Source of the DNA: Caprella mutica | Lineage: Eukaryota > Arthropoda > Malacostraca > Amphipoda > Caprellidae | Assembly: GCA_947561585.1 (NCBI GenBank) | Contig: CANNZV010000930.1 | Location: 151,286 to 215,285 of the forward strand | DNA length: 64,000 nt | Direction: 5' to 3' | In this document: piece by piece, positions 45,640 through 57,000 of the stretch | Position numbering within the stretch: the stretch's first letter is position 1 | Layout: each line of letters starts with the position of its first letter | Made by a program: the position numbers and the translations under genes | The notes under the pieces: model-generated | Database searches by the model: none | Seen by the model: the letters and a program-made list of their open reading frames with translations, nothing else | What the model was told of the DNA's origin: nothing

Positions 45640-46060
45640 ACATGTTGGTAGTACGTGGTACTTCAACCTGAAAAAAGGTGGAAAACCATGTGGGGCCTAT
45701 ATGGGCACTTGGAAACTGGTTCGGCATTTAGGCGCTGCCTAACTGCTGATACATAGCTGCCCATAACTGCTGCCCATAGCCAAAACTGCTATAATAGTAA
45801 TATAATATTACATTCGTGGCTGCGGGTTGCATATCTGCAGTGAGGCAGCTTGCTAGGCAAATGGGAGCAGGTGCCCAGAATAGTTATGCGCAGTTACACC
45901 GGAGTAGAATTTGCCCCCAAAGCGGCCAGTTTGGCACCCACGCTGCGTCTTGTTGCTCCCAAACTGCCCTGGTGACTACCCCGATCGGCTTATCCGCTGC
46001 TTCGAACCTACTTCTATTTCAACAATTGGTTAGTATCCTGTAATAAATCGGCAGACGGTT
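45640..46060 (-). repeat. GC-rich dispersed repeat (SINE-like), copy 2
   Basis: 45,816-46,035 matches 23,041-23,262 (minus-strand TAGGTTCGAAGCAGC, GCCAAACTGGCCGCTTTG). The adjoining 45,640-45,815 is also GC-rich with CATAGCTGCCCATAACTGC repeats and may be part of the same insertion. A 75-codon plus-strand frame inside is not considered coding. Confidence 0.55.
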
Positions 46061-46309
46061 TTATAATATCCAAATTTTCTCAAATCCCATTACTGAGGGC
46101 GTGACGTATGGATTAACTATTCACTAGCAAGCAAAAGAAGACCCCATAAAAATATAATAAGATAATTCCAAGTTCTATCCATTATCACATTATTTAAATA
46201 ACTTCTGTGTTCCAATTATTATCTTTTAAATATTAATAATTTGATTATTCTACTACCTTTAATGTGTTGACATATTGTTCGTTGATGAACATTTTCTCTC
46301 ATTTCTAAT

Positions 46310-46460
46310 TCACATTAATTATTCTAAGTTCTCTTCAGGAATATTCCCCTCAGATCCACCAATCAGCTGCAGTCACTCATAAATTAGAGCAATGCCAGTC
46401 ACCAGGTTATTTCAGGTGAACTTTTCATGTGCATTAATTGCCCAAACATATAAACTTTTG
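46310..46460 (-). pseudogene. Chemoreceptor-like loop exon, copy 3
   Basis: The minus strand reads TGIALIYE-stop-LQLIGGSE, then GNIPEENLE. It aligns with copy 1 (CIALICDRLQLI), with a single TGA replacing the arginine codon. Confidence 0.38.
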
Positions 46461-46974
46461 TATTCATATCTTCATGCAATTCCAATATGTTTAGATATTT
46501 TAACGATGTGAATTTATTTTCATCCTATTTGTGATGATCGATGAATAAAATAATAAACTTATCTCTTTTTCAATCTTTTATTTAATATTGATATAAAACT
46601 AAATAGAACAAAAGGTGTTGCTCTATCTATATATACATTTGTACGATATTCATGTGTGTGATAAACAAAAGAAATTGTTCAGCATCTCAAAACGATTAAT
46701 TTTAAAATTATCACCAGATCCAGCCAGTCGTTTCAGGGTTAAAAAATATTAAATAATTATATCTGACCTTTTATACTTTTCCAAAGCATATATTAAATGA
46801 CTCTGATTAGAAAATTGAACATGCATAAACTAAGTTTACAATAACTGATCTCATTAACCTAATTTCAATAGATTTCTCATCAAGGAGAAAGTAATAACGG
46901 AAGTTGAAACATTTCAAATATATTCACAATAATTTTAATTACAGACGAAAAGCTAAAAACATTCCTCACCTCAG

Positions 46975-47125
46975 TGGAGTAAAATGACAGATGAACACAA
47001 ACCATTCTTCATCTAACTAACGCGAATGACAGAAGAATCCATTCAAACGCCTCCGCAAATTGACACTACTAAAGAGGTCTTTCACTTCGAATATTAGATT
47101 CGAAACCGCATTGCTTGACTGAAAC
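46975..47125 (-). pseudogene. Conserved exon-like block, copy 3
   Basis: After CTTGGTTTCAG-like sequence the minus strand reads SSNAVSNLIFEVKDLFSSVN, then LRRRLNGFFCHSR-stop; 33 codons align with copy 2 without gaps. The downstream GTGAAG donor of copy 2 is ATGAAG here. Confidence 0.4.
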
Positions 47126-47319
47126 CTTGAATCCAATTTTCTCGAAGAGATTCAACTGGTAAAATGGAACTGTGGATGAAGCAGAATCATTATAATGAAA
47201 TATTGAAGAAACTGCGTTTCATTGACTAATTACATTCTCTCATATATTATTAATTGTAAATTTGTATTTAGACTTTATATAAAAAAGTATTATTTGTCTT
47301 GAAATTATTAATATTAGTA

Positions 47320-48103
47320 CAGGCATCCCCCACTTTAGTTTCCAAATCACGACTCAGTTTAGTTACCAAACGGTAACTAAAGCGAATAAAAGTAACAATG
47401 AATTTATGATTGTCAATCCTTGATTTAGACCTCATTTTCTATGAGTTATAGAAAAAAAATTTGTTATTAGAGTAAAACGTATCTAGTAAGCATATTATTA
47501 ATAATATACAGTCTTTCATTGTTTGTGACTGTGATGAAAAAGTTTAAATTTGTGCATTTATTAAATGTTTTAAAATCCATCCATAGCATATATCTCACTC
47601 AGTATAGGTGAGTAATTAATAGATACTTAGACTTCTATAATTATTGCAATACATTTAACAAACAGACATTTTATGCTCTATGAATTATTTTTGGTAGTAG
47701 GGTACTAAGTTCCAAGTTATTGGTTGGTTCTACAATTTCGGACACGTCAGAAAAGAGAATATTATAATTATTATTTAACTTCTATTCTAATTGGTATCAT
47801 GGATACCAATTGAAATAAAAGTTAAATAATGATTATTATATAAAGATTTTCACGTGTTCGAAAATATGGAACCATGCGATAACACGGAACTAACCCTAAA
47901 ATAGGACATGTTGAATTTCTGAACCAATTGCTTCTAATAACCTGATCTGGATTATAATTTTGTTGTTTTTTTAGTTACCATGAAATAATCACAGGAAATT
48001 GTCTCCGTTTTCTATGTCTACGAACGGTTCTTATTTCGAATCATGACTCGAAATAAGGACCAATTTTACTAAAGTGAGTTGTACTTAAAGCGAGGCTTCC
48101 CTG
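47320..48103. mobile_element. TA-flanked Tc1/mariner-like MITE, 784 bp
   Basis: Ends CAGGCATCCCCCACTTTAGT and, reverse-complemented, CAGGGAAGCCTCGCTTTAAG; TA at 47,318-47,319 and 48,104-48,105. The paralogous unit has the uninterrupted site at about 41,985-41,995. Internally, 47,768-47,830 forms a 29-bp hairpin. No transposase frame. Confidence 0.88.
47768..47830. repeat. 29-bp-stem hairpin inside MITE
   Basis: The arms ATTATTTAACTTCTATTCTA, continuing ATTGGTATC, and GATACCAATTGAAATAAAAG, continuing TTAAATAAT, pair with three mismatches around a 3-base loop. Confidence 0.85.
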
Positions 48104-48404
48104 TACTTCGATTCGTACTTTGATTGAATTTATTTTTACTTTTCTGACCATTTACTTCACCTAAAATTTTAAATATAAATATGCTTATTTAAATTTTCCC
48201 TTCATTCCTTTAGTGGCAGTCAGTCATTCTGTTAAAAGTCATTTACATATAGAAATCCAGATTACTTCAAAACTCTCAAGTATCATACAATTGTTCCGTG
48301 TTTGAAACAGAAGTGTCTGTCGATTTGTGACGATCACACCAAACTGTGCAAAGTATGAGTCAATTATGGGAAATAAAAATGAATTCGTAAGGAGATAGTT
48401 AATT

Positions 48405-49660
48405 CTTAAAGATGAGTATTAAATTGCCCTTTTCCTATGGGATTGATAGTAAATTATCACCTATTTTCTAAGTAGATGAGGCTTGTTAATAAACTTATCC
48501 CATAGAGCAAATTAAGTCTCCGGGTTCTTTAACAATTATTTGTATTATCTTAACTTGAAGAGACTTGTAGGTAATTGATTGAATTCTATTAAACTGACAA
48601 ATGACTAAACGGTAAAAGTTTTTAGGAAGTAAATTAAACACAAGGAAGTTTTAAATGGGTGTACTTATATTAAAGTTCGAATAGTACAGAGTTCTAAGAC
48701 TTACGCACAAGTCTTCAAATAACACAACACAAGTTTTAAATAAACTAGCGGTTGAGTAAACTTAAGGGTTTTAAATAAACAAAAGTTTGAGTTGCCAACT
48801 CACGAAACCCGTGGATGGACAAGTCCGACCAGACTTGGTCCGACCAACCAGTCTTCAAGAGACCATCGCGAACTATGAACACTTTAGTTAGGTGCCAATG
48901 GTATTTAAAGGGTGAACTGGAGAGTCCAACCTTCCAGTGAGTGAATAAACTTCTGTTAAGGTACTGATAGTACTTTTCAAAGATGTTTTTCTACTCACTG
49001 CAGATAGAAATAACACACAATGCATTATTCAAATTTAACACGCTAGTGGTAATGGCTTTATATACGATTAACATATAGATCGATCAGATTTACTAATAGT
49101 TCATTTTAATGAAACCTGATTTGCTAATAAACATCCAAATTTAAGCATACTATTTCAGAGTCCTGTTTAACCTATACATGATCAGAAATGTTACAAGTTC
49201 CTAACTATTAATTAAGTATTTCAATTAGAATAATTGAAATACTTATTTAATTCCTTTTAAATTAATTAAGTATTAGTTTCAATTCTATCTATAGAAAAAG
49301 AACTCAATATTCTAAGTTGTATAACTGATTTACAAAGTTCATGAAGTTATATAACTTAGTACAAATTATAAAGTTATATTCTGAGTTACAAGTTATTAGC
49401 TCTGGGTTACAAGTTATAAAGTTATGTTCTGAAGTTACAAGTTATATTAGCGACTTACATCAAAGCTATTCGTTTATAATTATATTCGAGCTCCTATATA
49501 GCGAGAATAACATGACCATAAATTTAAATAGCATTTCCTTCTAATGAACAGTGTACAAGATTAAAAAAGATTATGTCTGATTAAATGATTATCTAATTAT
49601 AGAAATTGAAAGATTAAGTATAGATACAAGTTCAGCGTATTAACAATCCTTCTATTGTTA
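48405..49660. other. Insertion relative to unit 2, unclassified
   Basis: The homologous sequence in unit 2 runs directly from about 42,965 to 42,972, while here about 1.25 kb intervenes. It includes a GC-richer islet (48,780-48,990, with CAAGTCCGACCAGACTTGG) and a small ATAA-type repeat near its end. No terminal inverted repeats were recognised. Confidence 0.6.
49330..49455. repeat. Degenerate minisatellite GTTATAAAGTTA/GAGTTACAA
   Basis: Four or five diverged units of about 24-30 bp (TTACAAGTTAT, AAGTTATATTCTGAG). The plus-strand frame across it is repeat-derived. Confidence 0.7.
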
Positions 49661-50099
49661 ATAATGAGTTAGATGACGTATTCTTGCGAATTTGAACATA
49701 TTGGTCAATAGTTATTTATATTTTGGCATCTAATATGGAGATTTTTTAAAATTTTATAGTAAAGTTATCATATGTATATATTAAAGTTGTATTTAATATT
49801 TCATAATAAACAGCCAATACATTATTTTTTATGAAGTGTACAATTCACCTGATAGAATTTGATTCTTTTCAATTCTGTTCAATATTGCTTTTTGAGATCA
49901 AAAAATTCATTTTTTTCTTGAATAAAACCGTTGCTCATTACGAGTACTTCCCACGTTGCTTCATTGTATGTATAATATATTAAAAGTATGCAATCAAAAA
50001 AGAACTTAAAAATCGATATCAATACTTAATCCACAGTGGTAAATTAACTTTTTTTCGTTTTGTAATTAATAATTTGTTTTACTTTTTAAATGGAAATTT

Positions 50100-50368
50100 A
50101 AAGAGTTTGGTTAAACTAGGTACACCTTTTTAACTTTAATTTAAAACAATTCAAGATTAATTTAAAATAAGTCAACTTTAATTTTAAAAAGTCAATTTAT
50201 ATTTAAAATAAGTCAAGCTATATTTATAATCATTCAAGTTATATTTAAAATGAGTTCAGATATATTTGAAATAGTTCTACTTAAATTTAAAATAGTTAAA
50301 GTTTAATTTAATAAAGTTCATGACTAATTTAAATACATGAAGTTTAATTTAAAAAAAAGTTCTACGGG
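50100..50368. repeat. About 28-bp tandem repeat, TTTAAAATAAGTCAA
   Basis: Around nine units of the form TAATTTAAAATAAGTCAACT with drift in the last bases. Extremely AT-rich. Confidence 0.85.
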
Positions 50369-50419
50369 TAATCGATATCACACATAGGAAGCTCTGCACT
50401 AAAATCTTTATTTTAGTAA

Positions 50420-51180
50420 TGGGAGGGAATGAGATCATGAGAGTAGTGAAATGAGAGAATTGAGATGAGAAAAATGAAATGAGAGTAGTAAGAATTTATT
50501 GATATGACAGAAGTGAGAGAAATGACGTAACTTAGTAAAATGAGAGAACTTAGAGAGATGAGAGAACTTAGTGAGATGAGAGAACTTAGTGAGATGAGAG
50601 AACTTAGTGAGATGAGTGAACTTAGAGAGATGAGAGAACTTAGTGAGATGAGTGAACTTAGAGAGATGAGAGAACTTAGAGAGATGAGTGAACTTAGTGA
50701 GGTGAGAGAACTTAGTGAGGTGAGAGAACTTAGTGAGATGAGTGAACTTAGAGAGATGAGAGAACTTAGTGAGTTGAGAGAACTTAGAGAGATGAGAGAA
50801 CTTAGAGAGATGAGTGAACTTAGAGAGATGAGAGAAATTAGTGAGATGAGAGAACTTAGTGAGATGAGTGAACTTATAAATATGAGAGAACTTAGTGAGA
50901 TGAGAGAACTTAGTGAGATGAGTGAACTTAGAGAGATGAGAGAAATTAGTGAGATGAGAGAACTTAGTGAGATGAGAGAACTTAGAGAGATGAGAGAACT
51001 TAGTGAGATGAGTGAACTTAGGGAGATGAGAGAATTTAGTGAAATGAGAGAATTTATTGAAATGAGAGAATATAGATAGTGAAGTGAGAGAATTTAGTGA
51101 AATGAAAGAATTTAGTGAACTGAGAAAATTTAGTGAAATGAGAGAGTTTAGTGAAATGAGAAGAGTAAAATGAGAGAAGT
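50420..51180. repeat. 18-bp minisatellite GAGATGAGAGAACTTAGT
   Basis: About 30 near-perfect 18-bp units (50,535-51,070) with degenerate copies to 50,420 and 51,180. The common variants AGAGAG/AGTGAG and GAGTGAACTT are interspersed. The plus strand is purine-rich. Because 18 is divisible by three, a 179-codon frame repeating MRELSE results; I regard it as non-genic. Confidence 0.95.
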
Positions 51181-51264
51181 GAACAACGTTATAACTGTAG
51201 TTGTTAAGTTTGATATCTACAGTAAAGAGTGAAGAGTAGTGAGGCTACCTAATGATTACTCTCT

Positions 51265-51768
51265 TGTGCACTCACTTCTCTCATTTCACTCAGTACTCTC
51301 ATTCCACTCATTTCTCTCATTCCACTCATTCCTCTCATTTCACTCACATATCTCATTTCCCTCACTTCTCCCACTTCACTCACTTCTCTTATTTCACTCC
51401 CTTCTCTATTTAACTCCCTTCTCTCATTTCACTCACTTCTCTTATTCCACTCACTTCTCTCATTTCACTAACTTCTCTCATTTCACTCAATGTTCTCAAC
51501 TCACTCACTTCACTCACTTCTCTCATTTCACTCAATTCTCTCATTTCATCCCACTTCTCTCATTTTACTCACTTCTCTCATTTCACTAACTTCTCTCATT
51601 CCACTCAATGTTCTCAACTCACTCACTTCACTCACTTCTCTCATTTCACTCAATTCTCTCATTTCATCCCACTTCTCTCATTTCACTCACTTCTCTCATT
51701 GTGCTCACTTCTCTCATTTCACTCACTTCTCTCATTTCACTAAGTTTTCTTATATAACTCACTTATCT
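51265..51768. repeat. Inverted minisatellite CTCATTTCACTCACTTCT
   Basis: About 25 units, mostly 18 bp, pyrimidine-rich on the plus strand. Its reverse complement (AGAAGTGAGTGAAATGAG) is a relative of the preceding array's unit (AGTGAAATGAGAGAATTT variants at 51,020-51,150). Two higher-order copies of about 120 bp are evident (51,480-51,590 and 51,605-51,715). Confidence 0.93.
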
Positions 51769-51779
51769 GAGGTAATAAC

Positions 51780-52070
51780 ATCGGGAACGATAATAACATC
51801 GAGACATTTCTTGCAACTATTACTACTTTTATAAAAACGGGACTATCCTGTAATTAATTTACTTTTGATGCGATCAGTTGCGATCCATTAACTTTCTGTT
51901 AACGCTAATATGATAATGGTGTGTAATTTTAGTTCTACACATTTAAAGCAATTACATATATATTTTAATTTAGATTGGAGGCTGGGGACCTTCAAAGTTA
52001 TTTAAGAATATTACAAAATGTACTGTACAAGTGTGCATGCTCAGAGTGTAAAATGAACAAGTTCATTTTT
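51780..52070. other. No gene recognised
   Basis: Contains a short duplication of AATAACATCG (51,773 and 51,792). Otherwise featureless. Confidence 0.5.
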
Positions 52071-52074
52071 TCTC

Positions 52075-52234
52075 GGGTTACAAAAGTTTAGATTTACGAA
52101 AAAGACGTTCCGAACATGGAAGTCCGAACCTTTTTTGAAGAGGTTTCGTATCCGAACCTCCGAACTCGTTCTCCAGTCCGAAAAGGTTCACGAATAAAGG
52201 TTCGCGGAACTTCTGCACGGAACGCCCACCTCTG
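52075..52234. mobile_element. hAT-like terminus
   Basis: Reverse-complemented, the segment begins CAGAGGTGGGCGTTCCGTGC, matching the CAGxGGTGGGC start common to many hAT-type elements. It is followed by repeated TTCGGA/GAACCTTT motifs. The other terminus was not found. It interrupts the truncated receptor-like exon just to its right. The minus-strand open frame across it is element-derived. Confidence 0.6.
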
Positions 52235-52274
52235 GTTGTTTTAACATAACATAACATACACCATTGCAAAGATT

Positions 52275-52369
52275 CACCAAAAGCCTCTCCACAGGAGAAC
52301 ATCAATCAAAAAGTTAGCTGCCGCTTATATCAGAATCACGAACCGAGTTTCATTCACTCAAGATATTCT
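52275..52369 (-). pseudogene. Chemoreceptor-like late transmembrane exon, copy 3 (truncated)
   Basis: The acceptor TCCAAATTACAG is identical to copy 1. It is followed by RIS-stop-VNETRFV and NFLIDVLL in shifted phases. It loses similarity at about 52,290, next to the hAT-like end, so the membrane-helix part is gone. Confidence 0.4.
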
Positions 52370-52539
52370 CTGTAATTTGGATATGCTTCAAAAAGACTGA
52401 TAGGGAAAGCAATTTCGAATATATTGCTACAAATCCCCGAGCCGCAATCTTTTGCTATATGCTATTATTATAAGTTATACATGGTACTATACATTCCTGA
52501 TATTACCAGATATTCAATAATACCTGAAGTCAGTAATAG

Positions 52540-52622
52540 TTAATTGTTCTCTGATAGTTTGACGGATTGCGCCAATCATCTGGATAATCTGTTCAAAATC
52601 TGCAGCTCATTATGAGATTATT
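52540..52622 (-). pseudogene. Chemoreceptor-like loop segment, copy 2
   Basis: Matches 8590-8690. Minus-strand frames ELQILNRLSR and FEQIIQMIGAIRQTIREQL are each open for a short stretch. Confidence 0.3.
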
Positions 52623-52709
52623 ATCAATTGGCAATTATTGGTGATTGACTGTCTAAACTGATGTGAGTTTTGATGTTTACAATATTGCTATTGAAGTGAT
52701 AGATATATT

Positions 52710-52961
52710 TTGAAGGTAATTATCGCTAAAACAATTTCACTAATATTGATATTTATTTTGTGGACCAATTTAGTTCCTTCTATATGGAATTCATTAGGAA
52801 TTCATTCACTTAATAAAATTGTTGAAGGTGTACTATGTCTAAGTGAGATATGTGCTTACTTGAGATATTGGCATATGAAAGGCGGAGAGTTGATTGTGGA
52901 TTTGGCTTTACTGCTTCAGTATAAAGTGTGCCACGATATTGAGAGTCTGAGTAGATCTTGA
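52710..52961 (+). CDS. Candidate chemoreceptor exon (TM1-TM2 region)
   Basis: An 83-codon frame, the clearest receptor-like peptide here. It has a hydrophobic segment with LILIFILWTNLVPSIW, then NKIVEGVLCLSEICAYLRYW, then HMKGGELIVDLALLLQYKVC and HDIESLSRS before a stop. Insect odorant receptors have (L)VP between transmembrane helices 1 and 2, an E-x-x-x-x-x-x-E-I-x-A-x-L-(K/R)-Y-W helix, then K-x-x-x-L-(I)-x-x-L in the first intracellular loop. A donor-like GTATGTATG lies at 52,974, just past the stop. The C-terminal third recurs inverted at 54,640-54,745 with the frame conserved. A first exon was not identified. Receptor identity is inference. Confidence 0.45.
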   Translation: MKVIIAKTISLILIFILWTNLVPSIWNSLGIHSLNKIVEGVLCLSEICAYLRYWHMKGGELIVDLALLLQYKVCHDIESLSRS

Positions 52962-53338
52962 TTGGGTATCATGGTATGTATGATAAAATCAGTGCTATAA
53001 ATGATTTAAACATTGTCATAAAATAAATACGTTACATGTCATGAAACAAGAGTTCCACATTGTACATGTAGCCCCTCTATAATGAAGTCGTCTGTTAGTG
53101 AATCATCTTGCTTATTTCAGTTCTAATAATTCAAATACCGGTAGCTATAAGGAATTTATTTCTAAAAAGAAATATAATTTTTTTTATAGTCTGCCAAGAA
53201 AAGAAAAATTCTCTATTCATCTCTTAAATTCTCTACAGTAGAGTAAAGGCTATAGTGAACAAGTTGAAGTTCACTATAGAGGTGTTCTATTGTAAAAGAA
53301 ATCTCTGCCAGTACAATCAACTCTGCTTCCCGGTTCTA

Positions 53339-54624
53339 GGTAAATTCCCCCGCGGAAAATTCCACCACGAAAAGCTCCACCAGGTAAGTTCCACCGCTGG
53401 TAAGTTCCACTATGGAATATTCCACCGCATAATATTGGATTTCATTTACAGAAGGTATAACATTTAATATTAACTTATATAAAGAATTTTTTTTTGTGGT
53501 AGCCAAACAACATTTAATTAGTTAAAATTTAAGAAATTATAAGAATATGATAAGCTAAGGCGAACATACGCAATAATAGACAGATCAAACGATCTTTTGA
53601 ATTTGAATCAATTAATTTTTTATTAAAATTTAAATCTCGGAAATTCAACAATAAAGTTCCACTGCCACAGTGACCAACAATTTAGATTCTGTTTGATTCT
53701 CCTTTAAACATAAATATGTTGAAACTGAAATTAAGGTTAATATTTTGTTTGTTACATAAATTATATTATATTATATCTAATTATATCTATCACCCAAGTT
53801 TTTGAATGTAACAAAATATATTATAATTTAAATCAACGACGATAATCACTTTGACACGTATTGAAATAAAATGTTTAATTAGTATCGATATATTTTAATA
53901 TAAAAAGAAAAATTACAAAGCTGAAACTTTCTGTACTGTTTAATAATCTCTTTTGAAACTATTACAAAATAGAGTTTAAATATGATGTGTTTCAACTAAA
54001 TTTTAAAAATAGAGTTAAGCAGGTAAATTGCAGTACATTAATTAGATTCGACCTGAAACCCCAGACATAAATAAATTAAAACTCACATAAGATATATAAA
54101 TCATAACACGTACAGAGTTTCTTTTGATATGCAACATCTTAATATAAATGCGGTTCAGCAGGTGTCTGATTTAAATTGACTCTAAATAAATAGACATTAA
54201 AAACATGCTTGTCATATTGCTGCTTAACATCAACCTTTTCAATAATGAAACATAACCAAAATTTATTTTTGATTCAAATATTAAAATCTGAACTTTAGTG
54301 TTTCTGTTGATAGATTCAAAAAGCTAAATTTATCAGTGTTGCCACAGGTTGGTGTTCCAATACTAGCGTCATAGTCAGTCACTATTAACCATTTAAATAA
54401 TGAATGCCTATAATTATGATGGATTAATAATTGTTTTATATTTAAAAGGAAGATTTATTCGTTTATAATTATCAATAACCTAGACTTACAAATACATTTT
54501 AAAATAAACTGTTTATTTGTATATTTTTTTCAAAATGGTAGAATATTCCGCGGTGGAATTTCCACATTCTGCATTTAACGGCGGTGGAATCTTCCTGGTG
54601 GAACTTTCCGCGGTGGAATTTACC
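53339..54624. mobile_element. Fold-back-like element with modular TIRs, family C
   Basis: The left end (53,339-53,435) consists of (GG)TAAATTCC(A/C)CCGCGG-type modules (GGAAAATTCCACCAC, GGTAAGTTCCACCGC, GGAATATTCCACCGC). The right end (54,540-54,624) has the inverted GCGGTGGAATTTCC modules. It is 1286 bp with an AT-rich, ORF-free interior. The architecture matches family A although module and interior sequences differ. Confidence 0.82.
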
Positions 54625-54639
54625 GGCCACGCTGCCTCC

Positions 54640-54745
54640 CATACATGATCTACTGGAATACAGAGCTACTCATATTCTCACTATCGTGGCACACTTGATA
54701 CTGAAGCAATAACACCACGCCCACAATCAAACTCTCTGCTTCTCA
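54640..54745 (-). pseudogene. Inverted partial copy of the 52.7-kb receptor-like exon
   Basis: The minus strand reads SLIVGVVLLLQYQVCHDSEN against LIVDLALLLQYKVCHDIES on the plus strand at 52,870-52,950; nucleotide identity is high over about 95 bp (CTGCTTCAGTAT, GTGTGCCACGAT). An upstream stop shows it is a fragment. It lies just outside the right end of the family C element. Confidence 0.6.
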
Positions 54746-54768
54746 TTTGATTATTTCAAGTTGTTTAA

Positions 54769-55195
54769 CTCTAGTAACATAGCCTTTAAAACTTTGTTCA
54801 CCAACGTAGCTGCTGGCACGTGCGTGCCGGACACTAACTAAAACTCTAATAAAATCTTAACTAATTATAATAAGAATAATTTTTCTCCGTAAAAATCTTC
54901 ATCTGGTATATGCACATCCATTGGTATATTTTCCCATTCAAAAATGATGAACATGCAGAGATAACAAACAAATATTTCTTAAGTATTACTGTTGGATTTA
55001 GTAAACCGCTAAACTGGAAAGAGCTCTGATATACTCCTTATATATTTGATTAAATGGTCAAGATATGAAAATCTTATCATTTATCACCTTCGTTTTTGTC
55101 TAATCTTATGCAGTCATGAGGAAAAATGTAAAAGACAGCTTAAATTAAAATTAATTATTATTTTTTCCTGAGAATGGATGCACCTGCGCCATTAG
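54769..55195. mobile_element. Family-D TTAA element, partial copy
   Basis: TTAA at 54,765-54,768, then CTCTAGTAACATAGCC and a hairpin-like GGCACGTGCGTGCC. Similarity to 62,707-63,240 continues (ACACATCCATTGGT-like, TTTATCACCTTC). The right terminus is not recognisable. Confidence 0.65.
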
Positions 55196-55199
55196 CTAA

Positions 55200-55815
55200 C
55201 TTTCTTTGGTTTTGAAGCAGTAGGCCAAGTTTTTGACAAGTATCAGTGAGACTTCACACAGTGATTGTGTGTACTAAATCTATCTACTCTGATATTTTTT
55301 CATTAATGCCTCAGACCGAATAATTGTAATAGAACAATTTTCCACAAATGTCAAAAAACTAGTGTTGCGAATCAATGTATTCGGGTTATTAATATTAAAC
55401 CTATTCTTAAATACTGAACACATTTTACTATTCATAATATCTATTTCTTTCACATTTCTTCAATAAAATTTTCATAAAACAAGACTGAATGATCTAAGTC
55501 CATAAAGTCCAAGAATTAATGATCCTTTAACCTATGGAAATAATCATCAGTGTCTTATTTTCCTTTTTCAAATTTTGAAATATTTTAATTACTTTATTAT
55601 ACAGATTGAGATAATGATGTCTCATTTGTGATCACCTTTGGATGAACTATATCATCATTCATATATTCTTCTCTTCAATTATAAACAAAAACTTAGATTA
55701 CATTTAACACAGTATATTTTGTATTTCAGTTGATATTTCCGTTGTAAATATAACAAATGAAATCAAATAAATAATGGAGCATTTGAAACTTGAGAAAATG
55801 GACCAAATATTATTT
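55200..55815. other. No gene recognised
   Basis: AT-rich with no conserved frame or repeat. Confidence 0.5.
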
Positions 55816-55819
55816 TTGT

Positions 55820-56055
55820 TGTGTCTGTTCACTAGGGCAATCCGTTTTCTCGTTCAATTGTAAAAGATTTCGGAACAAAGTTCTGTTTAAAGAAGAAAGT
55901 TTATTCGTAGTTTATTTCTAGAGGTTTTAATTTACTGAGAGGTGCATTTAGTTAATTTTTTATCCAAACGAATGCAGTGGAGAATTCTAAGATGAGATGG
56001 AATTGACGACAATAAATTGATGATTAAACGTCATATTCAAGCAATAATTCGGGAA
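55820..56055. repeat. Segment duplicated from 8.8-9.1 kb
   Basis: Colinear counterpart of 8830-9070; see that entry for shared phrases. Confidence 0.7.
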
Positions 56056-56627
56056 TAAGAAGACTATTTGATTGTCAGTAATTCAAGAAGTACTTTATTT
56101 TACACAATTCACGCCATATACTGCTTACAAATTATTATATTGAAAAAGTAATTCATGGTAATGATGATATCTAAAATTTTACAGTAACCGGACTGAGTGG
56201 TAGATAGATTTATTACTTAGTTTACCAAATATGATTAACAGTTTATTTTCAATTGTATGATTGTTCTTACTGTATCTATTTAGTAAAAGTTAAACTCTCA
56301 CTGAAGTTAGAGACAATCTGTAACTAAAGCAAAATGACAATCATTTCAAAAGAAGGACCGAAAATTGGTATGAATCTAATAATGGTGAAACTTATAAATG
56401 AAAATAATTAGTTGGTTTGAATGCTTTAGAAAAGTAATTAGAGTTAAGTATTCCAGACAAGAAGAATTAACTCCCGGGTTATTAAGATGATATATCCATA
56501 GAATAACTTCTTCTTGACTTGAATATGCGACTTAAAATATATCAATTATGATTTATTTTTTCATTATTGACTATTGGACAATTCTCAATATATAAATAAA
56601 TACCATACAAACATATTCAACGATTCT

Positions 56628-57000
56628 TTTTTTTATTTATTGATTAATTTAAACAAAATATTCCCTTACAATGTTAGCTGCTATTTTCGGGATGTATAGC
56701 AGCCAAAATAAAAAAAAATACAGATCAATGAAAGGAACACTCAGGCCCAGAAAAGCAATTGCTTCTAGGGCATCCTAATAGTAATTCAAAAAAGAATGAA
56801 AGTATTATGTAAAATACTTGAAAAAGAAGAAGGATAAAGGTAGAATGTACAGCTCACAATGAATTCAATAAATACTCCTTGTAACACCTTTTGAAGATTC
56901 TAAGAGCATCTGAGTTTTTATATTCAAAGGAATAGCGTTCCATGTTTTAGCTCCAACAAACATATTTGATGACTGAGACTTAACTCAGTCATCAATATAA
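56628..57000 (-). mobile_element. LINE 3' end with ORF2 C-terminal remnant
   Basis: The minus strand reads FVGAKTWNAIPLNIK (near 56,970-56,915), then after a +1 shift SDALRIFKRCYKEYLLN. This matches the (A)xxWNxLPxxI...SLxxFKxxLKxYL tail of non-LTR retrotransposon ORF2 proteins (jockey/CR1 type). A 3' untranslated stretch follows to about 56,628, ending AATAAATAAAAAAAAAGAAT, an apparent poly(A) tail. The 57,000-57,330 minus frame is open but not clearly ORF2; it may be more of the element. Confidence 0.75.

Noticed and set aside
45816..46043. 75-codon Ala/Gln/Ser-rich plus-strand frame
   Set aside because: Falls in the GC-rich dispersed repeat and is not preserved in the 23-kb copy.
50540..51079. 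179-codon open frame repeating MRELSE
   Set aside because: The unit is 18 bp, so any frame without a stop remains open. Composition follows the satellite; no start context, splice signals or unique sequence.
51239..51834. Two overlapping Ser/Phe/His-rich open frames
   Set aside because: Pyrimidine minisatellite read in different phases; low-complexity artefacts.
52078..52305. 75-codon minus-strand frame
   Set aside because: Lies in the hAT-like terminus; repeated TTCGGA/GAACC motifs explain it.
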